This document shows positions 1 through 8,908 of a DNA stretch of 64,000 nt, piece by piece. The first letter of the stretch is position 1. Each line of letters opens with the position of its first letter. Under the pieces are notes generated by a model. It was not told the origin of the DNA. It saw nothing but the letters and a program-made list of their open reading frames with translations, and ran no database searches. Origin of the DNA: Chryseobacterium sp. (GTDB lineage: Bacteria; Bacteroidota; Bacteroidia; Flavobacteriales; Weeksellaceae); NCBI RefSeq assembly GCF_029240215.1, contig NZ_JARBTK010000002.1:1-64000 (forward strand), read 5' to 3'. The position numbers and the translations under genes were made by a program.

Positions 1-182
1 TAGAACTTCTGCGCTGTTTTTATGATGAAATTAGGATATTGAGATTTCAATACCCTAATCTTTAAATATTACCTCAATTTAGGAGTATAAGAAGTATATC
101 CTTTCTGTCCTAAAAAAGATAGTAACTCCAATCTTGCGGAAGCGGGGGAACCAACATTTCTGATGCATTGCCACATTACCCA
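1..182. other. Gene-poor left edge
   Basis: No intact gene is visible between the window edge and the lipoprotein gene. On the minus strand, positions 65-180 stay partly open in more than one frame (one frame ends in SYTPKLR then stop), so this may be a decayed gene end or a dispersed repeat. I cannot decide between these from this window. Confidence 0.3.
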
Positions 183-599
183 TTATCTAGTTTCTCGAAA
201 GATGACGTCAGCAATATTCCATTTATTATTATCTTTTGTAACAATAAAACAAATGGCATTATTATCATTCCGCCAAAAAACAATATAAGCCAATTCTTTA
301 TTAACCTTATAATATTTTACAAATAAATCATTATCCTGAATATTATTATCAGTGTTAATTTTTATTTTTAAATCTCTATTAGAAAAATTTAGAGAATGGC
401 TAGAGATAACATTTTTAGAATCAGATATAAGAATTTCATTTCTATTTTGAAATTGATTTTTCATAACACTGTAAAATCTTTTATCCATAAAAAAAAATTC
501 GTTGAAAGTGTTTTCGGTTTTTTTTGATGTGTTTTTGTTTATTGCACAAGAATTTGTAATTAAAACAAAGACAATCAAAATTATTAATTTTGTATTCAT
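183..599 (-). CDS. Small lipoprotein, possible immunity protein
   Basis: A protein of 138 aa when started at MNTKLIILIVFVLI (599); a longer frame to 650 exists but the signal peptide points to the inner start. It has a hydrophobic signal followed by NSC, a lipobox-like site, so it is probably a lipoprotein. The rest is polar, Asn/Lys-rich and very AT-rich, with no recognised domain; the C-terminal half (AYIVFWRNDN, WNIADVIFRE) looks like a small beta-rich fold. Its start lies one base after the stop of the HExxH-bearing RHS tip, so the two are translationally coupled. That arrangement suggests a cognate immunity protein for the tip, but this is inference from position and composition only. 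Confidence 0.65.
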   Translation of the reverse strand: MNTKLIILIVFVLITNSCAINKNTSKKTENTFNEFFFMDKRFYSVMKNQFQNRNEILISDSKNVISSHSLNFSNRDLKIKINTDNNIQDNDLFVKYYKVNKELAYIVFWRNDNNAICFIVTKDNNKWNIADVIFRETR

Positions 600-600
600 A

Positions 601-1365
601 TTAACGATTTTGAAAAATATTTGATAAGGTTTGGAAATTCTGTTGTACATAATTTTTTAGATATTTTGATGGATTGTTTGGGTGTCCATTATGCAATATT
701 CCAGGAGCTACTTTTGCGTTAGGATACAAGTTGTTATATAATTTAAATTCAAATGCATTACCTTCTTCTTGAAGAAAAATTGACATAAATTGTTTATTTG
801 GGTTTCCATTTACACCGCTTCCCCAATGTGATCCTTCGTGACCTACTAAGGCTGCCATTGAAAAAAGATTTGTTAATCCTTTCAAGGTATTAGGATTCTT
901 ATCGGCTTTCTCAAACCAATTTAAGGCATCAGGAATATCAATTGATATACTATTTATATCTTCTTTCATTCCTGTAACGGAATAATCATACTGCCCTTCA
1001 CCAAAAGAAAGATATGCATCATGAAGTGTTGGTCCTTCACCATAAGTAAATGCTTTGGTCACTTCTTCTTGGCTCATTCCTGTAATATCCATAAAGGCTT
1101 GTAAGAAATTTTTATCTTGAACTATATTAGGTAACTGATTTTTTACAAAATTATAAAAAGCAGGATAATTTTTTTGGTAATACTCTTCCTGTCCTTTTGG
1201 AAACTGAAAAGAAGGACTAAACGCCTTAAAGTTAGTATTTGCATTATCTCCAAAAGAGAGACTTGGTGCACTTGCTTTATTATTTCCTCCCAATCTTTCA
1301 TCATAAGCTAACCCATTGCTGAAACCACTTCCTGTATTGTAATGCGTACCACTTCCTGAACTCAT
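601..1365 (-). CDS. RHS C-terminal tip with HExxH motif, detached from its core
   Basis: A 254-aa frame starting at MSSGSGTHYN. It has no signal peptide and no RHS core motif. Around residue 178 it carries GHEGSHWG, an HExxH zinc-metallopeptidase signature, with NAFEFKLYN about 25 residues later offering a possible third metal ligand (Glu). The position, directly after an RHS core, and the AT-rich composition compared with the GC-richer core match the polymorphic-toxin pattern of a conserved carrier with an exchangeable tip. In this frame a TAA lies three codons before the ATG, so the tip is not fused to the core as the sequence stands; the core reads DPLAEALRR in another frame. It may be an independent start, a broken fusion, or a sequencing error. 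Confidence 0.6.
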   Translation of the reverse strand: MSSGSGTHYNTGSGFSNGLAYDERLGGNNKASAPSLSFGDNANTNFKAFSPSFQFPKGQEEYYQKNYPAFYNFVKNQLPNIVQDKNFLQAFMDITGMSQEEVTKAFTYGEGPTLHDAYLSFGEGQYDYSVTGMKEDINSISIDIPDALNWFEKADKNPNTLKGLTNLFSMAALVGHEGSHWGSGVNGNPNKQFMSIFLQEEGNAFEFKLYNNLYPNAKVAPGILHNGHPNNPSKYLKNYVQQNFQTLSNIFQNR

Positions 1366-1570
1366 CTCTTCTTAAGGCTTCCGCCAAAGGATCAATAACT
1401 CCCCATCTTCCGATTTCCGGCATATACATTCTTGCTCCATAGTCGTTCCATCCTGTTTCTTTTTGGAGTTCTTTAGCATTATATTGATAAGAATATGCAG
1501 GATTTCCTGCTAATGCATTATACCCTTCATGCTTCAACCCAAAAGGATAATAGTTGTTTTCTTCTAGTAT
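1301..1570 (-). pseudogene. RHS core C-terminal fragment (shifted frame)
   Basis: This frame encodes the end of an RHS repeat-associated core: EENNYYPFGLKHEGYN, YQYNAKELQ and ARMYMPEIGRWGVIDPLAE. It continues the protein whose body ends in the frame of the large RHS gene; the switch falls at about 1569. After DPLAE the frame runs into unrelated residues (ALRRDEFRKWYALQ) and stops at 1301, without the NNPIxFxDPDG segment that normally follows. It has no start of its own that would make sense for a separate protein. I read it as part of a broken RHS gene. Confidence 0.75.
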
Positions 1571-3956
1571 AGTTGTAAATATACTTATTATTTTCAAAAT
1601 TGAAATATCCTTCCGAAGTAGGTACAAACTTTAAAGAAAATACATCATCCGTCAACGCTTCATACTGGAAGCCATCCAGATAATCTGTGGTTTTCTTTAC
1701 ATAAACAGAATTTTCACTGTATTTGTGTACTTTTCTCAGCTTTACACCGTCTGCACGGTAATAATTGTAAACGTTTTCATTCTGCCATGTTTTTCTGGTG
1801 AGATACATTCTGTCAAAAATCATAAAACTTGGCAAATTCAAATAATTGTACTGAATACTAAGAATCCCCTTATCCTTATGGGTTTTCATATTTCCGTTGG
1901 CATCATAGGTAATGGTATTTCCTGATACGTCGGGATAGCCACGATAGTTGGTAGAGGTATCAACAACGGTGTTGAGCCTGTTGCTGAGATTGTTGTTGTC
2001 ATACCCATAAGCCAACTGGTCGATCTGCTCTGCCATACCCGATGCTCCTTTGCTGTTTCTTTGCAGCGAGGTAATATTTCCGTTGAGGTCATACGCAATG
2101 GTTTCGTTAAAGAAATTATTAGCAGGGACAGAAGAGTTGGGCTCAGAATAGACAGCGTTTTTTAATCTGTTGAAAGCATCATACTGATAAGCATATCTTC
2201 TCAGCACTCCGTCGTTGGCAGTCTTCCAGTCTATCTGTGAGATGTTTCCGTTGTATTTTCCGGATATTCCGTTCTGATATTTTACTTCATACCCGAAGAG
2301 CTTGTTGCTAAGATTCGCAGGATCGTTGATCCTGGTCATCCATCCACGGATGTTGTAGGCATAATCAACACTTTGCAGATTGTTTCCCACTTTTTTATTG
2401 CTCAGTTGTGAGAGCTCGTTGTAGGTGTTTTCGGTCAACAGTTGCTGTGGCTGACCATTGATTTGATGATAATGTTTTGTAAGCCTGTTTTGGGTGTCGT
2501 ATTCAAAGTTTTCGGTAATGATTCTTTCCGTTGCATCGGCAGAAATCCTCTTATGGTAGGTTTTGGTCTGCTGCGGCACTCCGGCAAAGTCAAGTGAAAT
2601 TTCTGTTTTGGTATAGCCTCCCAGATGGTTGATGCTGTGTGATCCGATGGCTCTTCCTTTGGTATCATAATAAGAGTAGCTCTTCGTCCAGCTATCATCT
2701 TCTATGTTTTTCAGATAAGAAGCCAAAGGAAGGCTTTTCGTATTTTTCAATGCTCCGTTTTCACCTGCCTGTTTCATTACTTCCTGTCCCAGTACCTGCA
2801 AAGGAGGAGCCGGGCTTCCTGCAGGATAAGTATCATAGTAATTCACAGAAAAATAATCGATGGTGGTTGCAGGATATCCGGTAAGAGTATAATATACATC
2901 TGTAGTACCCGTAGTAAATCCTACAGCGGTGGTTCTGGTGACGGTATTGCTTCCTGCGTTGTCTGCATTGGTTTGTTCAGTACTTCTTGTTCCTCCTGTA
3001 GCAATTCCGGTGTAGGCAACCCTCCCGAATTTGTCGTATTTGGTATAGAGCCACTGTCCTGCGGCTTCCATGTTGGTATCGCGGGTCATGACAAGGCGGT
3101 TTTGCTGATCGTAGACCATATATTCCCATCCTTTTCCCGGGATTTTCTTCTCCACAAGATTGTACTTCCCATCGTACCGGTACTGGTAGCAGAGCGCATC
3201 TAAGTTTGCGGATGAGAGAGTGGGAGCGCCGGAAGCTAACGGGGGAATTACAAAAGCCAGTCTGTCATATTCGTTATACACATAATACGTATCTGCTTTT
3301 TCTGTAACATTGAGCATTTTTCTCAGTAAAACGGTCTGTCCCCATCCGTTTTTAAATTCTATGCTGATATTGCCGTCTTCATCAGTGACCGTGTTTTTCT
3401 GAAGCTGTCCGTTCCCGAATATTCCGGTTTCTGTAAGCGTACTCATGGTGGCTCCGTTTTGCCAGGTTGTAGCAGTACTGAATAGCTTTACGGCATCCGT
3501 CGTGGTATTGGCATCGTAGGCAAAGGTGACAGGTTTGTTTGCCCAGTCATTCCCTACGTGGATCTGCTGCTGTACTCTTTCCAGAGGAGAGTTTTCCAAT
3601 ACTTTCTGGGCAAAAATCTTTTCGCTTCCGTAATGTGCAGCAGCATTGGAGAGGGGCGACGTGTAGATTTCTCCGTTTTGCGTTGCGCTCTGCGGTATTG
3701 GCAGATAGTCTTTTACCTGTCTTCCGAGTTGGTCATATTCTATATGCGTTACTACATCTTTTCCGGTCGGTGAGGCTTTTATACCAATAATCTGCTTGGG
3801 TCTTCCCAGATAATCAAAATATTGTACGGTCTCTGTTTTTCTGATACAGTCTGCATCCAGACAAGAGGTACTCTGTATATAGTTTTCTGTATTGCTTTGT
3901 GCATAAGATAGTCCTGCTACAAACAATAATAGTATAAATAGTGTATATTTTTTCAT
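1527..3956 (-). CDS. RHS/YD-repeat protein body, 3' end frameshifted
   Basis: An 809-aa secreted RHS-type protein. It starts with a signal peptide (MKKYTLFILLLFVAGLSYA) and an N-terminal region typical of Bacteroidota RHS proteins (YIQSTSCLDADCIRKTETVQ, FDYLGRPKQ). Many YD repeats follow: YDQLGRQVKDY, YDQQNRLVM, YDKFGRVAYTG, YDTQNRLTKHY, YDAFNRLKNA and YDANGNMKTH. The natural product would be a beta-cage carrier of about 1100 aa or more. Here the frame leaves the RHS core after NKYIYNY and ends in TRRKQLLSFWVEA, because the stretch with the DHLGNVR motif is missing. It is the third gene of a leftward operon, 40 bp after the YD-repeat partner. Its GC content is visibly higher than that of the tip region. 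Confidence 0.85.
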   Translation of the reverse strand: MKKYTLFILLLFVAGLSYAQSNTENYIQSTSCLDADCIRKTETVQYFDYLGRPKQIIGIKASPTGKDVVTHIEYDQLGRQVKDYLPIPQSATQNGEIYTSPLSNAAAHYGSEKIFAQKVLENSPLERVQQQIHVGNDWANKPVTFAYDANTTTDAVKLFSTATTWQNGATMSTLTETGIFGNGQLQKNTVTDEDGNISIEFKNGWGQTVLLRKMLNVTEKADTYYVYNEYDRLAFVIPPLASGAPTLSSANLDALCYQYRYDGKYNLVEKKIPGKGWEYMVYDQQNRLVMTRDTNMEAAGQWLYTKYDKFGRVAYTGIATGGTRSTEQTNADNAGSNTVTRTTAVGFTTGTTDVYYTLTGYPATTIDYFSVNYYDTYPAGSPAPPLQVLGQEVMKQAGENGALKNTKSLPLASYLKNIEDDSWTKSYSYYDTKGRAIGSHSINHLGGYTKTEISLDFAGVPQQTKTYHKRISADATERIITENFEYDTQNRLTKHYHQINGQPQQLLTENTYNELSQLSNKKVGNNLQSVDYAYNIRGWMTRINDPANLSNKLFGYEVKYQNGISGKYNGNISQIDWKTANDGVLRRYAYQYDAFNRLKNAVYSEPNSSVPANNFFNETIAYDLNGNITSLQRNSKGASGMAEQIDQLAYGYDNNNLSNRLNTVVDTSTNYRGYPDVSGNTITYDANGNMKTHKDKGILSIQYNYLNLPSFMIFDRMYLTRKTWQNENVYNYYRADGVKLRKVHKYSENSVYVKKTTDYLDGFQYEALTDDVFSLKFVPTSEGYFNFENNKYIYNYTRRKQLLSFWVEA

Positions 3957-3996
3957 GTGTTTTCAGATTAATTTAAAATTCAAAATCTAAAATTGA

Positions 3997-6762
3997 TTAT
4001 GGTTTGTAGTTGTATTTGTATTTTTTGATGGTTTTACCGTTTTCATCAATGATCTTATCCAGTCTTCCTGCCGTATCATACTGGTAGATCTCTCTGATGC
4101 CGGAAGGTGGCGTCATGCTTTTCATTCCGGTAAGCACATCATAAACGTAGGTGGTAATTTGGGTATCGGCTAACGCAGAGAGATTTCTAAAGGTATCCAG
4201 TGAGTTGACGAAGATCTGCTCAGAAGATGCATCTGTGTCTGTATCAGATTTCGCAACGATGTCAGAGATATACGGTGAAACCTGATCATAAGTAAAGCCT
4301 TCGATCTTAGCAATAGGCTGAGTCTTTTGATATCCCCATACTACCGCTACCGGAATACCTTCTTTGGTGGTGTACTGCAAAAGATTTCCTTTGCTGTCAT
4401 ATTGATTATAGGTAATCTCTGTAGACAAAATGTTTGTTCTGGCATCAAGAGCGACAACCGAGGTAGAGAAAAAATGATTGGGATCGTCATATTTAGTTTC
4501 CGTTCTGGAAATCAGCTTTCCTGTATCTGAAGCATTTTTTTTCTTGATAACCGTTGCTTCCAGCGGCATACCCGTCATATTGGCATTGATGAGTTTTGTA
4601 TTGTTTTTATCCGATGCATATTGATAGGTGGTTTCCTGTATAGATCCGTCAGAAGATGTACTTCTCTCAAGATTGGTTTTAGAATTGTGGATGTTTCTTA
4701 TCACCTCACTGATGCTTTCTGTGTTGGCAGAATTGTAGAACATCTTTGAGCGTATTTTCTCGTTCTTTACCCATGTTGTCTTTACCTCAAAATTACCGGG
4801 AAAAGGGGCTACCATATACGTGGGGCCATCATACTCCTGAAAGGTATATTCAAATACATCTTCCGATACTTTCTGATGAGAAGCGTTATACACTTCTTTT
4901 TTATCCAGCAGACCGTCTCTTGTAATATTATAATTCTTCCATATTCCTTGCTCACGCGGATAATCATCCGGAGCTTTGAAATAATATTTTGTATACCCGT
5001 TGCCTCCGGAAATTTTTACATTTTTGTAGATAACAATGGGGTTTGCCATATTAAGTCCGTTTGTAGTGCCTCCTTCTGTAAAGTATCCACTGGATAGAGA
5101 TGGATTATTGAACTGGCTGTAATCGTACTCTTCTGTTTTTACCGGAACAGAGAAGTTGTTGACCTGATTAAAATCCAGATCAAAATACTTGATGTTCTTT
5201 ATTCTTAGAAACCCATTCTCCGGAATTTGTACCGTAACATCGGTAGGCAATCCGTCATAGTAAAATGCCCTGAAATTTACAGAACTGCTAAGAGCAGCAG
5301 AAGGGTCGGCACTATCAAGTGATACGTAATATTCGCCGGCTGTAAAGTTTCTTGTCTGCAAAGTAGCATAGTCGGGATCCGGATCAAATGCAGGTCCTAC
5401 CGCATAGTTGGTAGACTGATAGTTGTTTCCCACCTTTTTATAAAAAGTTAATGTCCACGGATACGCTGAAAGCTGCGAGGCAAAAATTTCTATATTGATT
5501 TCTTTATCCTGAGAGATGGTAAAGTAATATTTTTTTGTCGTAGTATTGATCTGGTCAAAAGATACATTGGCAACATCAATTTCCGGAGGCATTACCGTCT
5601 TTACGGTATCTCGGTAAAAATAGGGCAGAAGATCAAAATTGTATTCTACAGCACCTCCCGTTGAAAGACTGGATCTTCTTAATGCTTGTACAGAAAGTTG
5701 TCCACCATCTGTAGCTGCGCTTAACACTTCCTGATAATTGAATCTGGACGTTTGCACAAGATTATTATTGCTGTCAAAATGAGTAAATGAATTTAGTGTA
5801 CGGTGAGGCATATAAGAATAATCGAACGTATATTTTTTTACAACACTATTCTGAGGGGTCTTTACAACAATATTCTTTATACTGAATATATCGTTTTTCT
5901 TATGATGGCTTTCATCTTTGTCGTAGTTGATCTCTACAATAGCCCTGTCTTTTATTTCTACACGGGTCAGCTTATTGGTTTCAGATTCAGAAAACAGTGT
6001 TCCCATACCTAACGGATATTTAATATCTCTCAGATAAGTATATTTTACCAATTCCTGATTATTCTGATCTGATATTGTGGTAAGATAAAAAACACTTCGG
6101 TATTTTTTATTGCCATAGATAGCTCCGTGATTCGGCATCGTTCCCAAAAACACATTCATAGTAGAGAGGTTATAATCCTGAAATTTAAATCTAATCCCTT
6201 CATCATTGGTAATGGTAAAAGAATCGAATATTAAGGTAGCAGTATTACTGGTTCTTGTGTATTCTAATTTGGCATTATAAGGAGATAGCTTTACAATTTG
6301 AAAAGTATTATTCGCTATATCCCGAATAACTTTAAATTTTCCCGACTCACCCGGAATATTAAAATTATAAATATCATCAAATTGGTTTTTAACGTAATGA
6401 GAATTTGATGCATCATCAAAGGATTCATCAAAATCAAGCATGATTTCTCTGGAAATACTTCCTGAACCCAATAGCGACCAACCTAAGCCTGTATCACTTG
6501 CCCAACTGTCTTGGGTGATATTTCCCGTATGGTAATTTAATCCTAAATTGAAATTTACATATTTACTGTTTGTCGGCAGACTTATCAACGGATAAGATAT
6601 ATTAGGAACTCCTGTCTGTATAGAAACAGGAACATTGGCATAAGTAGCTATCGATGATACAGAAGGCACCGGTTGGCTGACTCCGGTATTGAAACTTTGT
6701 GATTGGTTGTAATAGAGATGGCAGATCAGTGTCAGTAGTATGATGAAATACTTTCTTTTCAT
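3997..6762 (-). CDS. YD-repeat partner protein of the RHS locus
   Basis: A 921-aa secreted protein. The N-terminal signal sequence (MKRKYFIILLTLICHLYY) is followed by TYANVPVSIQTGVPNISYPL and GLNYHTGNITQDSWASDTGLGWSLLGSGSISR, a conserved opening of large Bacteroidota proteins encoded just before RHS genes. The middle is beta-rich without clear motifs. The C-terminus has YD-type repeats (YNQYDSKGNLLQYT, YQYDTAGRLDKIID) and ends in KKYKYNYKP, with no sorting domain. It sits 7 bp after the T9SS gene and 40 bp before the RHS body, so the three are probably co-transcribed. A role in forming the RHS shell or in surface display is inferred from context. Confidence 0.75.
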   Translation of the reverse strand: MKRKYFIILLTLICHLYYNQSQSFNTGVSQPVPSVSSIATYANVPVSIQTGVPNISYPLISLPTNSKYVNFNLGLNYHTGNITQDSWASDTGLGWSLLGSGSISREIMLDFDESFDDASNSHYVKNQFDDIYNFNIPGESGKFKVIRDIANNTFQIVKLSPYNAKLEYTRTSNTATLIFDSFTITNDEGIRFKFQDYNLSTMNVFLGTMPNHGAIYGNKKYRSVFYLTTISDQNNQELVKYTYLRDIKYPLGMGTLFSESETNKLTRVEIKDRAIVEINYDKDESHHKKNDIFSIKNIVVKTPQNSVVKKYTFDYSYMPHRTLNSFTHFDSNNNLVQTSRFNYQEVLSAATDGGQLSVQALRRSSLSTGGAVEYNFDLLPYFYRDTVKTVMPPEIDVANVSFDQINTTTKKYYFTISQDKEINIEIFASQLSAYPWTLTFYKKVGNNYQSTNYAVGPAFDPDPDYATLQTRNFTAGEYYVSLDSADPSAALSSSVNFRAFYYDGLPTDVTVQIPENGFLRIKNIKYFDLDFNQVNNFSVPVKTEEYDYSQFNNPSLSSGYFTEGGTTNGLNMANPIVIYKNVKISGGNGYTKYYFKAPDDYPREQGIWKNYNITRDGLLDKKEVYNASHQKVSEDVFEYTFQEYDGPTYMVAPFPGNFEVKTTWVKNEKIRSKMFYNSANTESISEVIRNIHNSKTNLERSTSSDGSIQETTYQYASDKNNTKLINANMTGMPLEATVIKKKNASDTGKLISRTETKYDDPNHFFSTSVVALDARTNILSTEITYNQYDSKGNLLQYTTKEGIPVAVVWGYQKTQPIAKIEGFTYDQVSPYISDIVAKSDTDTDASSEQIFVNSLDTFRNLSALADTQITTYVYDVLTGMKSMTPPSGIREIYQYDTAGRLDKIIDENGKTIKKYKYNYKP

Positions 6763-6769
6763 AATGTGT

Positions 6770-8350
6770 TTATTTTTTTATCAGTTTAGCATTAGCACTT
6801 TTGTTGGTATCAGTTTTCACGGTCACCAGATAAGCTCCCTGAATCAGATTCTGTGTATTAATTTTGGTCACCTTATTCTTCGTCTTTAGTGTTTGCAATT
6901 GTCTTCCGCCCATGTCGTAAATGGTAATCTCCGCCTCAAACCCTTGATCGGTTCCTGAGCCTGTCGAAGGAAAGCCGATCTCTACATAACAGTAATCAGA
7001 CACAGGATTCGGATAGATCTTAATATCCTGTTTTTCAATCAGCTGATCCAATTGTTTGTCACCCAGCTTTACGATTTTCCAGTTCTCTTTGCCCAACTCT
7101 TCCGCACTCGTACCCGCCAGAATAATAGAACCGTCTCGGTTGAGTTTAATATCAGACAATCTTTCTTCTTTTTTTCTCGATTCTCCTTTCACGTGCTTTC
7201 TCCACTGCTCATTGCCATTTTGGTCAAGATATAGCATCCAAAAGGTCTCATCGTCTGCTTCAATTCTGCCTTCCGCCTGAGTATAACCTCCAAGTAAAAT
7301 CCCCTGAGTTAAGTCTTTATTCTTTTCTCTTTCATCTTTTCTCTGAATCACATTTATCCCCATCAGAATATCTCTGTTCTTAAAATTGTAAGATTTTTGC
7401 CAAAGCTCTTCACCTCGATCATTTAATGATATCAACCAAACATCCGTTCCTTCTTCAATTCCTACAGTTTTATTTCCTGATCTTTCTGATCTTGATTCTC
7501 CACCAACGATGAATCCTGTAGAAGTCATTGCCAGAGTTCTTAAATGATCATCACCTTTCCCTCCGAAATTCTTTTCCCACTCTACTTTTCCTTCTTTACT
7601 CAATTTCACGATCCAGAAATCTCCTTCACCGAAGTTTTCAGTTTTCTTTGAACCACCTGCGTTACTTCTCGAATACATTCCTAACAATGCTCCTCCGTCG
7701 AATGTGGGAATCATTTTCTCCACTTCATCAAGACCTTTTCCACCCAAAATGATTTGTGATAATTCTTTTCCATTTTTATCGAGTTTTGAAACGATAAAAT
7801 CTTTAGATCCGTAACCTTTCGGAGCATTCTGTACATTTCCGGCTACAAAAAATCCGAAATCTGTGGTCTGAATCACTGCTTTGGCTTCTTCATCCTGAGC
7901 AGTTCCCAGAGTTTTTTGCCATAGTTCATCACCGAATTCGTTGATTCTGATCAGCCAAAGGTCTGAACCGCCTTTGGAATCGTCTTTTTTATCTAAACCT
8001 TTCGATGAAAAGGAGGTGCCAACTGCTAAAAATCCACCTTCCTGTGTTGCTACTGTTGTGGACAGAAAGTCATGATTCTGCCCTGAGAAATACTTTTCCC
8101 AGACTTCCTCACCCTGCTGGTTGAGTTTTACCAAATGAAAATCGTAACCGTTGTTCTGCTTGTTGTCGGAAGTGATCTTTTTCGATTGAATCGAGCTTCC
8201 TGTAATCAAATATTGCTGATCAATTGTCGTAGTGACTTGAGAAAGAAAATCCTGAGTAGAAGATTTGATGTCTTTCTGCCACACCACTTCCTGAGCTGAA
8301 ACGCCCATAACTGTGCATAGGAATAATGCACTCATGTAGAGTTTTTTCAT
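6770..8350 (-). CDS. T9SS type A sorting-domain beta-propeller protein
   Basis: A 526-aa exported protein. The signal peptide ends near GVSAQ. The body has about six repeats with the pattern (V/L/Q)W(Q/E/R)K followed by a Gly/Asp-rich turn and F(L/F)(L/V)(A/G)G, e.g. EVWEKYFSGQNHDFL, ELWQKTLGTAQDEE and VEWEKNFGGKGDDHL, consistent with a beta-propeller. The last 80 residues form a T9SS type A sorting domain: IYPNPVSDYCYVEI, IYDMGGRQLQTL, GAYLVTVKTD. It should pass the inner membrane by Sec and the outer membrane by T9SS. An in-frame insertion that reads FPSTGSGTDQG lies inside the sorting domain. It heads the RHS operon. The function of the propeller is unknown. Confidence 0.85.
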   Translation of the reverse strand: MKKLYMSALFLCTVMGVSAQEVVWQKDIKSSTQDFLSQVTTTIDQQYLITGSSIQSKKITSDNKQNNGYDFHLVKLNQQGEEVWEKYFSGQNHDFLSTTVATQEGGFLAVGTSFSSKGLDKKDDSKGGSDLWLIRINEFGDELWQKTLGTAQDEEAKAVIQTTDFGFFVAGNVQNAPKGYGSKDFIVSKLDKNGKELSQIILGGKGLDEVEKMIPTFDGGALLGMYSRSNAGGSKKTENFGEGDFWIVKLSKEGKVEWEKNFGGKGDDHLRTLAMTSTGFIVGGESRSERSGNKTVGIEEGTDVWLISLNDRGEELWQKSYNFKNRDILMGINVIQRKDEREKNKDLTQGILLGGYTQAEGRIEADDETFWMLYLDQNGNEQWRKHVKGESRKKEERLSDIKLNRDGSIILAGTSAEELGKENWKIVKLGDKQLDQLIEKQDIKIYPNPVSDYCYVEIGFPSTGSGTDQGFEAEITIYDMGGRQLQTLKTKNKVTKINTQNLIQGAYLVTVKTDTNKSANAKLIKK

Positions 8351-8382
8351 CGTTGAGTTTTTTAATTGTTGTTAATTTTTTG

Positions 8383-8390
8383 CAAATATA
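8383..8390 (-). promoter_or_regulatory. TATATTTG -7 box upstream of the RHS operon
   Basis: On the minus strand the sequence reads TATATTTG, matching the Bacteroidota -7 consensus TAnnTTTG, 32 bp before the start of the T9SS gene. No TTG lies at the usual -33 distance, so the box alone supports the call. Confidence 0.45.
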
Positions 8391-8520
8391 AAAATTTATT
8401 CATTTCTTTTGTGAGTAAAGCAAATATCAATACCAGATGCGACAGAACCTGTCGTTATCTTAATTTAGTTTTTTTATTGATTATAGAAAATAAGAAAAGG
8501 CGCAGAGCAGTAATCAATCC

Positions 8521-8640
8521 GTATTAGAGGTACCGCGAAGAACCCAAAGACCAGAAAGACTACGCCCGCGCCAGTAGTAGACACAGGCGTAAGTCTATCA
8601 AAATTTGGTCTTTTGGAGAAAATTCGCGGTTTTCTAATAC
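8521..8640. repeat. 120-bp imperfect palindrome
   Basis: The ends are exact inverted copies (GTATTAGA at 8521, TCTAATAC at 8633). Further pairs lie inward: CCGCGAA with TTCGCGG, AAAGACC with GGTCTTT, and AGACTACGCC with GGCGTAAGTCT around the loop. The stretch is GC-richer than its surroundings. The form fits a dispersed palindromic repeat (MITE-like) or a strongly folded RNA. No obvious target-site duplication flanks it. Confidence 0.65.
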
Positions 8641-8908
8641 CAATATGATAGCTTACGCTTTTATTTTTTCGTTAAAATCTGCTGCGAAGATAAAAATATT
8701 TTGATATAAATCAAAAATATAAGAAATGAATTACTCTGAAATACTAATTATAATCAATACGATTACTCATCTAGGTTGATTTATTTCCAATTTCAACCCA
8801 TTCAATTTAACATAATTAATTAAAAACTAAAAAAATACGTTAAATAATTATGTATATTCCAAAAAATAAATACATTTGTTATATTATTAACTTTAAAAAG
8901 CACAGATA

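Larger units (their letters stand above)
8351..8908. other. Long intergenic region with a palindromic repeat
   Basis: 558 bp between divergent genes with no convincing reading frame. It holds the leftward operon promoter box, a 120-bp imperfect palindrome (8521-8640), and a TACATTTG -7-like box at 8871-8878 for the rightward gene. The rest is very AT-rich. Confidence 0.6.
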
